A stretch of 64,000 nucleotides of DNA from Maylandia zebra (lineage: Eukaryota > Chordata > Actinopteri > Cichliformes > Cichlidae): positions 11,903,286 to 11,967,285 of the forward strand of contig NC_135176.1 of the NCBI RefSeq assembly GCF_041146795.1. Direction: 5' to 3'. The notes beneath the pieces were generated by a model, which saw nothing but the letters and a program-made list of their open reading frames with translations, was not told the DNA's origin and did no database searches. The first letter of the stretch is position 1. Each line of letters opens with the position of its first letter. The translations under genes were made by a program, and so were the position numbers. This document shows positions 53,495 to 64,000 of this stretch, piece by piece.

Positions 53495-53740
53495 AATTCA
53501 TATCCTTTATTGCCACTCAGCATTGCGGAACAAAATTATGAGCACAGAAAGACAAACACACACACATACAAATTACAATAAAAACAGGACCAGGTTGAAA
53601 GACAATAAAATAAATTAAGGTTATCCATATGTATAAAAATAACCAAATAAATAAATAAAAACAATATATAAAAAATAAGATGTAAGGCATGACGTGGTGT
53701 GCTATTGTACTGAATAAAGCTATAATTTTAAAGAAATTCA
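53495..53740 (-). repeat. Possible LINE 3' UTR fragment
   Basis: On the minus strand the text ends ...AATGCTGAGTGGCAATAAAG, a tail similar to L2-type elements, preceded by a short AC-rich run. No coding remnant. Weakly supported. Confidence 0.4.
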
Positions 53741-54602
53741 CAAGTCACGACCTGTTTTGATGTTAAGTGTTAAAGTTTAGCTCTTTAATAATTAACAATA
53801 CATCTATAAATTGAATTGCAGCCACTCTGGTTGAATCTCCGATACAAATCAAAATGGGAGGTTTAAATTATGCCTCATAAATAAGGTTTGCCTTTAGCCT
53901 ATTGAAGTATAAACTCTTCTTTTTTTTTTCAAAAAGGACTACAACTAAAACTATTTCGGAGTTAAACTGAAGGTTGTTGTTCTCTTTTAGACTTTAATCT
54001 AAAAACGTCTGTAAGGTTTAAATCTATGACGTCGCCTGTGAGACAGAACTCGGGGCTTAAAGCCCAAATTGCTCATCATGTGACTCTTGGCGTACACAGG
54101 AAGCAGCTGATCCTGACTTCATTGCTGCTTTCACTAAGTAATGTTTATCAACTGTACTCGTTTAAACAAAGGAAAACTGTTGTTTAAAACTGCACCGGTT
54201 TAGGTAACTGGTCGACTCTTTCGGGTAGGTTGATGATACGCTGTTGAATTTTAGTGCAGCTATTCAGCCGTTTATTTAAGCTAAGCTAACCTAGCCTTAT
54301 ATCTGGACTGTTTCGGGCTAGCTAAGTTAGCATTAGCTCAAGTGTTTGTAACAGAGAAAGAAAAGTAAATAAGCCCAGCAAGCTTATTGAGGATTATTAA
54401 AGATCAAAAGTGACGGGATATGTTTGATTTGTTTCTGTTTTAAGCGTTCACACGTGTTATGAACACGTTTTGGGGGTTTTTTTCTGGGGGGGATTTTCTC
54501 CGTAGCCCAAAGAGAGGAAGGGGAGGACAGCTGCAGACACAGCCTGAAGTCATCTGACCCGCAGCTCACTGAGATACCCGACACTCGTATTTGCTGAGGG
54601 GG
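53741..54602 (+). promoter_or_regulatory. rraga: rraga upstream region
   Basis: Upstream of the rraga start. It contains TGACGTCG at 54028-54035, the same octamer found in the chmp1b promoter, and TCATGTGA at 54075-54082, an M-box-like site. A first non-coding exon may lie around 54040-54230, where GC content rises, but I cannot place its donor firmly. Confidence 0.35.
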
Positions 54603-56331
54603 ATGTCAAGCACAGCAATGAAGAAAAAGGTAAAGCAAGGGCAGATCTGTTAGATCATTACAGAGAACTCGTTTTATCCTTTTTGAAGTGTCCTTTGATT
54701 TCAAGCATGTACTTCTAAAATCAGAGATTAATCCACCTAATTACCCTTCCCACTATAATAGTGAGTGTGTGTGCTTTTCAGGTGCTACTGATGGGGAAAA
54801 GTGGGTCTGGAAAGACCAGTATGAGATCAATCATCTTTGCCAATTACATAGCTCGAGACACACGCCGCCTTGGAGCTACAAGTAAGAGCACCGTCTTATA
54901 TGAAAATGTATTTTTAATGCTGAGCGTTTCATTATCTACATTTATTTAACACTTCTGCTTTTATTGGTTGACCATAGTTGACGTGGAACACTCCCATGTA
55001 CGGTTTCTTGGCAATCTGGTTCTAAACCTGTGGGACTGTGGAGGGTAAGACACACATTTGCTAATTATTTGCCATTTCTGGACCAGCTTTGAGAAGCCAA
55101 AGTTATTCCTTATTTTTAATCACTTATCTGTGCCTTTTAAACCAACAGACAGGACACATTCATGGAGAACTACTTCACCAGCCAGAGGGACAACATTTTC
55201 AGAAATGTAGAAGTTCTTATTTACGTATTTGACGTTGAGAGCCGTGAGCTAGAGAAAGACATGCACTACTACCAGTCGTGTCTGGAAGCCATTCTGCAGA
55301 ATTCCCCTGATGCCAAGGTGTTCTGTCTTGTGCACAAAATGGACCTTGTGCAGGAAGACCAGAGAGATTTGGTGAGATTCAAGTAACATTTCATACATCA
55401 TTAGTACTGCTGTCCCGCTCACGTGTTACTATTTTGCTCTGTCTTGAATTTGCAGTGTTATACAATGATATTTAATCTGCGAGTCAAGTGCTGATTAATA
55501 GTCTGATCCGGTTCAGTCAGACATGACACTGCCCATCCAGAACAGAAACAGGAAAAAAATATTGATCATACTACATCTTTTCTAAGATTGTACTGTTCAG
55601 TCTTTTCCACAAGCACAGCCATAGTGCCCAGTGTAGAACCAGTTCCATGTGTTTCCACCAAAAAGCTTTAAAAAACAAAAGTCTCCCACTCCAACTTCAT
55701 TTAGCTGAGTCTGTGAACTCCTTTAAAGTGGGAAACAAGTTAATATAACAGTATGTACTATTAAGGTTTGCTTGAGTTGTTGGCTGGTTCTTCAAAAAAT
55801 TAAAATAAAACCTTACCAAGACATAAGTGACTCTGGCACCAGCACAGGAAATGAGTTGTATATATTTACTCATTAAAGTGGTCCTTTTTAGACTTTTGCA
55901 CTAGTTTTTCTTGATTGAAACTTGAACTTTCATTTCACTGAAAAAGTGAAAGGGATCACTTTGATGTGTAAGCTACAGTATGACCCATTTAAGTATGAAC
56001 TGAATATGAACAACCTAAACGTAGGGCTCTTAAGGGTACCAATAATATTTGTAAATGGTCATATTGTTCACCTCTTAATTTTACTGCCTGTTATGTTAAT
56101 CATATCTATAATAACCTCCTTTCATACTTTTTCTTTGTATTTTACTTATTTGTGTCTATTTTGATCTTGAGCTGGTCCCACTTCCCTTTTGGTGTGACCT
56201 TTCTGTCTTTACAGATCTTTAAAGAACGTGAAGAAGATCTGCGAAGACTGTCCAGGCCTTTAGCTTGCACATGCTTCAGGACATCAATCTGGGATGAAAC
56301 CCTATATAAGGTCTTGAACCTGACTGTCCAT

Positions 56332-56362
<31 letters not shown>

Positions 56363-58207
56363 TTGTCACAGCTAATAAAGCTGAGGCTTTTTTTTTTTTT
56401 TGTTGGTAAATTTAGCTGAACGTTGTTGGGTTTTTTCTCTTTGCAGGCCTGGTCCAGCATAGTGTACCAGCTCATCCCAAACGTCCAGCAGCTGGAAACA
56501 AACCTGAGAAATTTTGCACAGATCATAGAGGCAGATGAAGTTCTTCTGTTTGAGAGAGCGACCTTCCTGGTGAGAGTGTCCGTTTCCTCTGCAGCGTCTG
56601 GGCAGGAAATACAAATTTAGAAATGAGTCATTTATCTTGTCGTTTCCCCGTGTTGTTTTGTAAATGCAGGTGATCTCCCACTATCAGTGCAAAGAGCAGC
56701 GTGACGCTCACAGGTTTGAGAAGATCAGTAACATTATCAAACAGTTCAAACTCAGCTGTAGGTAAGTGTTTTGCAGATGCTCCGCCTCCTCTCCAGATGC
56801 CATCAGCTGGAGTGTGTTGATTTTAATTTTATTTATTTTATCATTCCAGTAAACTTGCAGCTTCCTTCCAAAGCATGGAAGTAAGGAACTCAAATTTTGC
56901 AGCCTTCATTGACGTCTTCACCTCCAACACTTATGTCATGGTCATCATGTCGGACCCTTCTATTCGTAAGTAGTGAAGATAACATTTCTCTGCAGCAGAT
57001 TCACAGTTATGAGAAAAAAAAAAAATAATAATAATAATCATAATAATCATCATCATCATCTAAGGAGCTTAGAAAGAAAAGCGACTGGAAGTTTCTTGAA
57101 GATATTTCACCTTTCATCCAAAAAGCTTCTTCAGTTCTAAAACCAAATCCCTAGTGGGAATGTCCCTTAAGAGGGTCGTTGACCCTCTATTGATCATGTA
57201 CCTCATGACATGAGGAAGTGTTGAGATCCCTTCCCAGGCATTTCAGATCTTGCAACAGATGATCTCACATGATTGGGTGAGGCAGGGTCTCACAATAGCC
57301 GCTTTTCCATTAGTACCTGCTCCGATCAACTCGCCTCGACTCGGATTGAATGGTTTTCCATTACAATTGAGTACCACCTAATGTGCGCGGTCGTTGTCAT
57401 AGCAATGCATCAGAGCGTCCCATGATGTAATTAATATCCGACAAAAATGCTACAACAAAGGTGGATGTAGAGGCGATGATATACCTGCTGCTCAGTCTGT
57501 GGCTTTTTGTCAGACTTTTTTTTTTTTTTTTTTTTTTTTGTAGCCGTTTCACTTGTTGCTGGGTTCAAAAATAGTGGTTTTGATTTTTGTGAATGAGACA
57601 CTCACACTCATCGTGTGACTCATCGAGTGACGCCACTGACCAGCCAATCGGTGGCATGCAGTCTGATGACGTCACATTTTAGTACCTGCTCAGATCACTT
57701 GGAAACCTGCTGAGCGGGTACTGTTTTTAGTACTTGATACTATGAGGTAATGGAAAGTCCTGAAAATTGTGGCCATCAGTGACTGATCGATCAAAGTAGG
57801 TAGTAATGGAAAAGGGACTAATGGTTTCACCCAAACCTCTGCTGCTAATGACTCACACCTTTTTTCACACCATGGCTCATGCGATGAGGGACATGATCAA
57901 TAGTGGGTCAACGACCCTCTTAAAGAATAATCCTCACTAGGGTTTAAATACATGGGACTCTCAACCATTTGGTTTTAGAACTGAATAATCTCTTAGATGA
58001 GAGGTCAGTCAGTTTGCTTTCCAGGCTGCTTAGATTACCTTGTCCTAGATGACTGAGAACCTACACAGACAATAATAAGAACTCACATCTCCTTTTTTTC
58101 CAGCATCTGCAGCCACTCTCATCAATATCCGTAATGCTAGGAAACACTTTGAGAAGTTGGAGCGAGTGGATGGACCCAAGCATAGCCTGCACATGCGGAT
58201 GCGCTAG
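54603..58207 (+). CDS. rraga: Ras-related GTP-binding protein A (RagA)
   Basis: Nine coding exons: 54603-54629, 54782-54881, 54978-55044, 55149-55371, 56215-56310, 56447-56569, 56670-56761, 56850-56965, 58104-58207. They total 948 bases, 315 residues (human RagA 313). It starts [20 protein letters not shown], without the N-terminal extension of RagB. P-loop GKSGSGKT at 14-21; switch II WDCGGQD near 61-67; HKMD at 127-130, the G4 position; then the C-terminal roadblock-like domain that pairs with RagC/D. The C-terminus reads SLHMRMR instead of SLLMR. RagA-GTP with RagC/D-GDP recruits mTORC1 to lysosomes on amino-acid sufficiency. Human RRAGA is intronless as I recall, so the introns point to the ancestral gene structure. 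Intron 8 is filled by inverted-repeat elements. An AATAAA lies at 59135. Confidence 0.96.
55372..56214 (+). other. rraga: rraga intron 4, nothing recognised
   Basis: AT-rich intron between the exons ending QEDQRDL and starting IFKEREED. The 80-codon frame at 55922-56164 has no recognisable family. Confidence 0.5.
57063..58050. mobile_element. Foldback repeat arms in rraga intron 8
   Basis: Left arm about 57063-57235 and right arm about 57885-58045 are diverged reverse complements. Both contain TTCAGTTCTAAAACCAAAT, an AAGAGGGTCGTTGACCC block and TATTGATCATGT in mirrored order. Their outer text (CGACTGGAAGTTTCTTGAAG) is typical of a fish repeat whose ends carry such sequences; the class is not certain, possibly Penelope-like terminal repeats. 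The inner element at 57299-57817 lies between the arms. Confidence 0.65.
57299..57817. mobile_element. Miniature inverted-repeat element (same family as brwd3 intron 5)
   Basis: The ends CGCTTTTCCATTAGTACCTG and (inverted) CCCTTTTCCATTACTACCTA match each other. The interior shares GATTACAATTGAGTACCACC-like and GATGACGTCAC-type blocks with the copy at 18512-20426. A T run of about 22 bases interrupts it near 57516. No open frame, so it is non-autonomous. Confidence 0.7.
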
Positions 58208-59470
58208 CCTGTGCATTTGTCCTAGTGGATACTCTCAGCCAATCAGTTCACAGACAGCATGTTGCGGTCTCCTGGTGTCACATGAGCAGCCCTGCACCGT
58301 TTCGTCTATATCTTCATATTCAATCACAGTTATTACGTGAGAAATCACCTTGTTTTTGTTTTGCTCTAATTCTTACGGGAGAAGTGATAACAACTCGTTG
58401 GGAAATGTATTGTTTACTACAGAGGTGGGGGAGGGGAGGGCTACATTTGCTGTCACACTTTGTCATATTTCAGTAGATTCATTCACTCCATGCAGTGAAT
58501 CCCAGTGATTGGGGATGTCTCTCCGTATGAGAAGCAGCAGATATTGTATGATTTGATTTTCAAATGTCGTTTGTAAGCTGTTACAAACAATATAGTTCTA
58601 TTCAGAAAAATATTTGAAGTGTGGGGTGGTTTGTTTTTTGTTTTGTTTTGTTTTTTTTTTGGGGGGGGGGGGGTTCTGTTTTTAATCTTTGACAATACTA
58701 ACTGCTTTTAGAAACAGGCGCTGTAAACAGATGTACACAGAGATGGATCAGAGATCGTTCTTATTGGTCCTTTTCTTCATTGTAGTCTCACCAGGCTAAC
58801 TTGACAGGTGGCACCAGTTGTCTTGTACACATAGTAAATAGTGCACCAGTTAAGTGAGACAACTTCAGGGGATGGACAGCAAGTTACAGCGCAAATGGCA
58901 TATTTTTGTTCATTTAATATGGCAAACAGCTGCTGAGTGTGTTAAAGTAGACCTATTTCCATTTAACTCATTTCCAACTCTATATTTTTATTGGATTCTG
59001 ATGGAGTGGGGTTGTGTCTGGAAGCTGACCAATCAGAAGAAAGTGATATTTTTGAGACCGTTGCCTTAAAGGGATGAGCTAAAAGGCCTTTTTTTTAAGA
59101 CTGGAACTTAGAGACTGCTAAAGATCAGGTCTAAAATAAAGAATTTTTAAATTTTGAATCATGCAAAATTATGCTAAAGAAGTGCCAGAATACATGTTTC
59201 TACCTGGAATTGAGCACTGGGAACCAGTGATACAAGATTGATACAAGTGGCTCTCATGCTCACTTTTGCTCCTATTTTTCTATCAAAAAATTAAATGGAG
59301 CACAGGCCAACTGAATTTCAACATTATTGTAGTTTTGATGTCTGATCAGTTACCACAATTTCAACACATTTAAATTATAATATTTATTGGGATCAAAACA
59401 AGCAGAGTATTAAAGTCTCCAAACTAAACTTTTCAGTCAAATCTAGCTAATCCATTCTCCTCTTAAGGCT
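58208..59470 (+). other. rraga: rraga 3' UTR and downstream sequence
   Basis: No further gene. A T run followed by a G run lies near 58645-58672. Polyadenylation signal candidate AATAAA at 59135-59140. Confidence 0.5.
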
Positions 59471-60397
59471 ATAAAACACTCACTTTATTAGGTACACTTT
59501 GCTAGTACTCGAGTGGACTCCCTTTCTTTCTTTCTTTTTCGGCTGCACATCCATAATGCAAATAACCAGTTCTACAACATCTATTGGTCTGGAGATGTGG
59601 TGAGTGTGGTCATTTGCATTCAGTAAACCCATTGTCATGTTTCAGAAAATAGTCTAAGAAGATGTGAGTTTGGTGAGATGGAGCCATCAGAAGATGAAAA
59701 TGCTGGGTGTCGGCTGTGGTGTTTAAATGATTCTCAGTTAGTACGATGAGGCCCAAAGTGTGCCAAGAAAATATTTTTCTCCTTACACCACCAGCAGCAG
59801 CTTTCTGACACAAAATTCTGACCCTGCTATCTGAATGTCACAGCAGAAAAGCAGATTCATCAGCGCAGGCAATGTTTTTTTTTCCAATCTTTTGACCAAT
59901 TTTGGTCTTAATTGCAGCCTTAGTTTCCTGTTCTTGCACCATGTTTTGTCTTCTGTTGCTATACCCATCAGCTTCAAGGTTTGGCATGTTGTGCATTAAG
60001 AGATGCTCTTCAGCATATCTCAGTTGTAACCAGTGGTTTTTTGAGTTAATGTTGTCTTCCTGTCATCTTGAAGCAACCTGACCCCTCTCCTCTGATCACT
60101 GGGATCAACTAGACCTTTTCTCCCAGAGGACTGCCGCTCACTGGGTATTTTTTCTTTTTGAGATCATCCTCTGTAATCCTTAGAGATTGCTGTGCAGGAA
60201 AACCCAGCAGATCAGTTTTTTTAAATACTCAGGCCAGCCTGTCGAGCACCGACAACCAACCACATGCAAAGTCACTTAAATTACCTTCTTCCTCATGTCT
60301 AAATACACTGATTTGCTGTGGTGCTGTTTTTCTAATCATTTATATGCATTTATGAGTAGTTGAACAGGTGTACCTAACAAAGTGGCCTGTGTATGTA
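59471..60397 (-). mobile_element. Decayed Tc1-like transposon
   Basis: Terminal inverted repeats CACTTTATTAGGTACACTTT (left) and AGGTGTACCTAACAAAGTGG (right) are those of a very common fish Tc1 family. On the minus strand, broken pieces of its transposase can be read, for example KIFSWHTLG, LDYFLKHDNGFT and CKNRKLRLQL. Several frameshifts and deletions make it inactive. Confidence 0.88.
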
Positions 60398-61504
60398 CCC
60401 AGAATAAGCCTTTCATTTATTTTTAAGTTTGGTTTCAAGGTTTGAGTGGTTTACATGTCATTTGTTTCTTATCAGAGAGAAACAGTATTTATTCATGTTG
60501 TCCATGGAAAGTAACTTGAGATTTAGTCATGGTACCTGATACCACCAACTCCTTCAGGGTCTGCAAGGGATATGGGCTATTATGCCTTGCCTCTTTACTG
60601 TAGCCAGATCTGATCCGGAGGCATTGTTCCAGTAGAGCTTATCTACAGTGTTCATGCGGTTGAGCTGTATCCTGGAATGCAGAGGCTGAATAGCTGGAAA
60701 ATCCCCAGTCTCCCCCCACAGTGAGTAACTTTGCATGAAATAACTGGGAGTAAGTTATTTCATATAGTGGTAGCAGATTGTTTATTTGAAGGTAAGACTT
60801 TGGGGAAAGTTGACAGTGAGTAAACTTTGTAAAAATAAATAAATAAATAATTTAAGGTCAATAACAAGTTAGACATGCACTAATCCATACATGCATAAAA
60901 TACTTTAGGTGCCCTTTGTTGCCACCAAAACAGCTTTGAACCACAGGATCAAGGACACTGGGTTGTACTGTCGTGTCAGACATTAGGATTCTGGCAGTGG
61001 ATCCTTTGGGTCCTGCTGTAATGGATCATCTTGTTTCCTCGCCTTGCATGGTGGCTGGATGCTGGATTTAGATGTTATCAGACTACAGAATGGCGAGTAT
61101 TTGTTGTTATCAGTCCCATTCATATTGCTAATAGGCACAGAATTGCGTAGACATTTTTTGGTCCTGCAAAGAAGTGCACATAGAATCTCTGCCAGTAAAT
61201 ACCTAGTAAGCTTGCAAATATTGCCTTTTTACAATGTTGTTGACTCCTAGTGTATTTTAACCCAAATTATGATACTCTCCCCTACACAAGCTGTGTGTAT
61301 GTTTTAAAGGTATCGTTATCAGTACTGATATTGGCAATACTGGCCGGTATTCGATTGTTACCAAGTAAATATCACAGCATTAATATTTACAATGTGTATG
61401 TATGGGTTAGTAACCACTTATAATGGCTATTCAGTGGTTTTATACAACACTGATTTGGAATAACGGCACCAAAAGTTTCCCAGTAGAAGACGTTATTGTT
61501 ACAG
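60398..61504. other. Intergenic, nothing recognised
   Basis: AT-rich sequence between the Tc1 remnant and a dispersed repeat; no supported gene. Confidence 0.4.
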
Positions 61505-61785
61505 TTTCAATTCAATTCAGTTTTATTTATATAGCGCCAGATCAAAACAGTAGTTGCCTCAAGGTGCTTTATAATGGAAGGTAAGGCCTTACAAGAATAC
61601 AGAGAAAACCTGAACAATGAGACGACCCCCTGTGAGAAAACACTTTGGCGACAGTTGGAAGAAAAACTCCCTATTAACAGGAAGAAGCCTCTGGCAGAAC
61701 CAGGCTCAGGCCATCTGCCACAACCTGTTGGGGTTGAGGGGAGGGAGACAGGTCGCTGTGGAGGAGAACCAGAGATTAATAATAA
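61505..61785 (-). repeat. Teleost dispersed repeat, second copy
   Basis: Minus-strand copy of the family seen in brwd3 intron 18, with TTCAATTCAATTCAG tail repeats, TTTATTTATATAGCGCC, GCCTCAAGGTGCTTTATA and CTCCCTATTAACAGGAAGAA. Unbroken here, so it shows the order of blocks in the split copy. Confidence 0.75.
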
Positions 61786-62447
61786 CTCAGTTGAGCAGTT
61801 ATTCACTTAGCCCATTTTAAGTCACTTTGCTTAAAATGCAAGAAATAGGATCGTTCCATAGATGTCCCTCAAGAGCCCAAGTAAGTCTAACCTGCAAAAT
61901 ATGGACACGCACAAAAAGATCCCTGTGCAGTTGAACACCGCAAACCATTTCTCTGTGGACCCCTTCCCCTCAAGGAGTGGTAAGAGACGATGTGTGCACA
62001 CCCAGAGCGCAATATACAGGACATGGAGAGAACTGAGTCTCCTGCTGATGCAAGCAAAAACAAGATGTTTACAGGTGAACTAGAAACTGTAAACTGGAGC
62101 AGGTCTCAGGTGTTTAGTGTAGAATCACTCCCTTTATTTTGGTAGCATTTAAATACATCTTTAATTTACAGTTTAAAATATATTCTCATGTATTCCATCT
62201 TTTGTTTTGGTTTGATTCAGGAAGTAACTTTAAAACTTTATCTCAGTGTCACTGGTTTATGAACTCAAAGAATGCATGGTCATAGCAGTGTTGTAAATTT
62301 TCTTCTTATGTTTATTAACATGCAAACTTCTCTTTGCAATTGCTAAACTGATAAAACCTTCACATAATACAAGTAAAAGCAGAGAAAATGCATCGTATGG
62401 GTTTCTTATAGTCTTAAAGAGTCATTCCTATTCCGTTAGGTATTGAT
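61786..62447 (-). other. cnga2: cnga2 3' UTR and downstream sequence
   Basis: Downstream of the channel stop on the minus strand. A minus-strand AATAAA corresponds to plus 62133-62138 and is a plausible polyadenylation signal. Nothing else recognised. Confidence 0.5.
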
Positions 62448-63901
62448 CTAAAGTCTTATTGGTGATCCATCTGTATGGGCAACAAACCCAGAGTCATTTT
62501 CAGTGACTGTCCCTGCACCTTCATCCATGTCATTCACATTTGCCTCTGCACAGCAGTCTGTTTGATTGAGGAAATGCTCCAGCAGAGTGACACGCTGCTT
62601 TAGCCTTTGCTGAGTGTGTGTGTATTCACTGAGTAGCCGGGCAAACCGAGTCTGAAGGGTGTCCAAAGAGGACTCCAACCGTTCCACCTTCTCCTCTGTG
62701 TCCTCTTTCTGTAGCCCGCCACTCTGAGCATTCTCATCCAGAAGACCCTCTTTCATCAGAATCTCCCGGCCCCTTTCCTCTAGCACGGTCTTAGCATCTG
62801 GATACTCAGTCACTGCCTCCATCAGGTCGTCCTTAGAGAGGCAGAAGAGGTCAGAGTAACCTAAGCTGCGGATGTTGGCTGTCCGACGATTTCCCATTTT
62901 ACTACCTTTGATATTCAAAATGCTGATTTCACCGAAGCAGCTACCAGCGGTGAGGAGAGCGTACTGTGTGACCCCATCATCAGCCACCACAGCCAGCTTC
63001 CCTTCTTTAATGATATACATCTCCTTACCAATGTCGCCCTTTCTGCAGATGTAGTCGCCTGGACTGAAGACCTGAGGGCGTAGTTTAAGCACAAGCTCCA
63101 CCAGCAGTCCTGCCTCACAGTCTTGAAAAATCCGTACTTTCTTCAGGGTCTCCAGGTGGACATTAATAGCAATCTCAGCCCGCAGCTTGTTTGGCAAATT
63201 CTTTAGCACTTCCTGCTCATCTACTGCTTTCTTGTTGGTCCAGAGGTAGTCAAACCATTTGATGACACGTGTCTCCAGTTCTCTGCTGACTTTGCGGAAG
63301 TGCATGTAGTGTTTGATGGCATCAATACGAGCTTGAAATTCGGCACGGGTGGCATTCATGTTGGCAATCATAGAGCCAACATTTCCCACAATTGTAGCAA
63401 AGATTAATACCCCAACAAGAAAGTCAAAGACCACAAACACGTACTCTTCATCTCGCACAGGGGGAGGCATCTCTCCAATGGTGGTAAGGGTAAGAGTCGA
63501 CCAGTAGAGACAGTAGACATAACTCTGAGTCAAGGTGGAATACCCGGGTTTAGAGATGTTTGGGAACACCCACGTATCTGAGCCAAATCCCAAAGACTTA
63601 GATATAGCATAGAAGATGCAGGCATTCCAGTGAATGATGACCAGGATGTAAAGAACCAAATTGCAGATGCGAAAGATGTTGGGGTAGTTGGTGCGTGTCT
63701 CTGTGCGGTCAAAGAATTCAAACATGCGTGGGAAGCGCAGCAGACGGTTAAACCTGAGCTGTGGTGTATGGATGCCTGTGGAGATGTACCCCAGGTCAGT
63801 GGGCAGGATGGACAGCAAGTCAAGCTTAAACTGTAATGTACGGATGTAGCTGTCTCTTAGCTTGGCGTGGTCCTTCACCAGCAAACCTTGCTCCAGGAAC
63901 C
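62448..63901 (-). CDS. cnga2: Cyclic-nucleotide-gated channel alpha 2, last exon (partial)
   Basis: The large terminal exon of an olfactory-type CNG channel subunit; it begins at a splice acceptor (TTTTTCTCAG then GGTTCCTGG) with (G)[18 protein letters not shown]. Upstream exons lie beyond the right edge. About 484 codons are present: transmembrane segments including S4 ([20 protein letters not shown]) and S5, pore helix and filter [13 protein letters not shown]6 ([20 protein letters not shown]), C-linker, the cyclic-nucleotide-binding domain ([49 protein letters not shown]) and a C-terminal coiled coil (about 62630-62710) that sets subunit stoichiometry. The binding-domain text is closest to CNGA2 as I recall it, not CNGA1 or CNGA3. 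These channels carry Na+/Ca2+ in sensory cilia when cAMP or cGMP rises. Odd: Met follows the pore Glu where relatives have Thr. Confidence 0.92.
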
Positions 63902-64000
63902 CTGAGAAAAATAAATAAAACTCATGTTTAGCTTGGTGGTGGCTGAAAAAAAGTAGAGGGCGGCTCAAATCAAGTTTTTATTTAACAGTTAAACTGGTAG
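63902..64000 (-). other. cnga2: cnga2 intron, cut by window edge
   Basis: Intron sequence immediately upstream of the terminal channel exon on the minus strand. The open frame runs through it by chance ([12 protein letters not shown]...), but it is not coding, given the acceptor and the family alignment. Confidence 0.75.

Noticed and set aside
62448-63968. Channel frame starting at plus 63968
   Set aside because: The first 22 codons are intron sequence upstream of a clear acceptor; the family alignment starts at [10 protein letters not shown].

Overview
The window is vertebrate nuclear DNA from a ray-finned fish. Introns are compact, and the dispersed repeats are ones I recognise from spiny-rayed teleosts: tRNA-derived SINEs, L2/Rex1- and RTE-type LINE tails, Tc1-like transposons and hAT elements. 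A cichlid or close relative fits best, but the species is inference. Five protein-coding genes can be read: brwd3 (+), tent5d/fam46d (-), chmp1b (+), rraga (+) and the last exon of an olfactory-type cyclic-nucleotide-gated channel, cnga2 (-). The tail-to-tail brwd3/tent5d pair matches the human Xq21.1 arrangement as I recall it, where a CHMP1B-related pseudogene also lies nearby.

Region by region. 1-7.5 kb holds no gene I can read. 7.57-10.1 kb is a GC-rich, promoter-like stretch with a possible minus-strand 5' exon; a 2,003-bp near-perfect palindromic transposon sits inside it. 10.1-16.6 kb is intergenic, with a Tc1 remnant, a 5'-truncated LINE whose reverse-transcriptase frame is still open, and an RTE tail. 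16.77-35.1 kb is brwd3: 40 coding exons could be joined at GT/AG sites into one open frame of 1,797 codons. Three of its introns carry inserted transposons, two of them nested. 35.1-42.8 kb is 3' UTR and decayed transposons. 42.8-45.1 kb is tent5d in one coding exon, with an upstream non-coding exon at 47.6 kb. A GC-rich divergent promoter separates it from chmp1b (48.4-51.2 kb, 8 coding exons, 199 residues). rraga follows (54.6-58.2 kb, 9 coding exons, 315 residues), and cnga2 runs off the right edge.

The genes do not form one pathway. Brwd3 is a chromatin reader and candidate CUL4-DDB1 substrate receptor. Tent5d is a non-canonical poly(A) polymerase family member. Chmp1b (ESCRT-III) and RagA (mTORC1 amino-acid sensing) both act at endosome/lysosome membranes. 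Cnga2 is a sensory cation channel subunit. The strongest unusual points are a ~385-residue acidic, probably disordered insert inside the Tent5d catalytic region together with a Ser-to-Met change in its nucleotidyltransferase motif; a minor-spliceosome (U12-type) intron in chmp1b; the giant palindromic element; a long acidic tract in the Brwd3 tail; and a Met next to the pore glutamate of the CNG channel. All coordinates and frames were worked out by eye from the sequence; nothing was aligned or searched.
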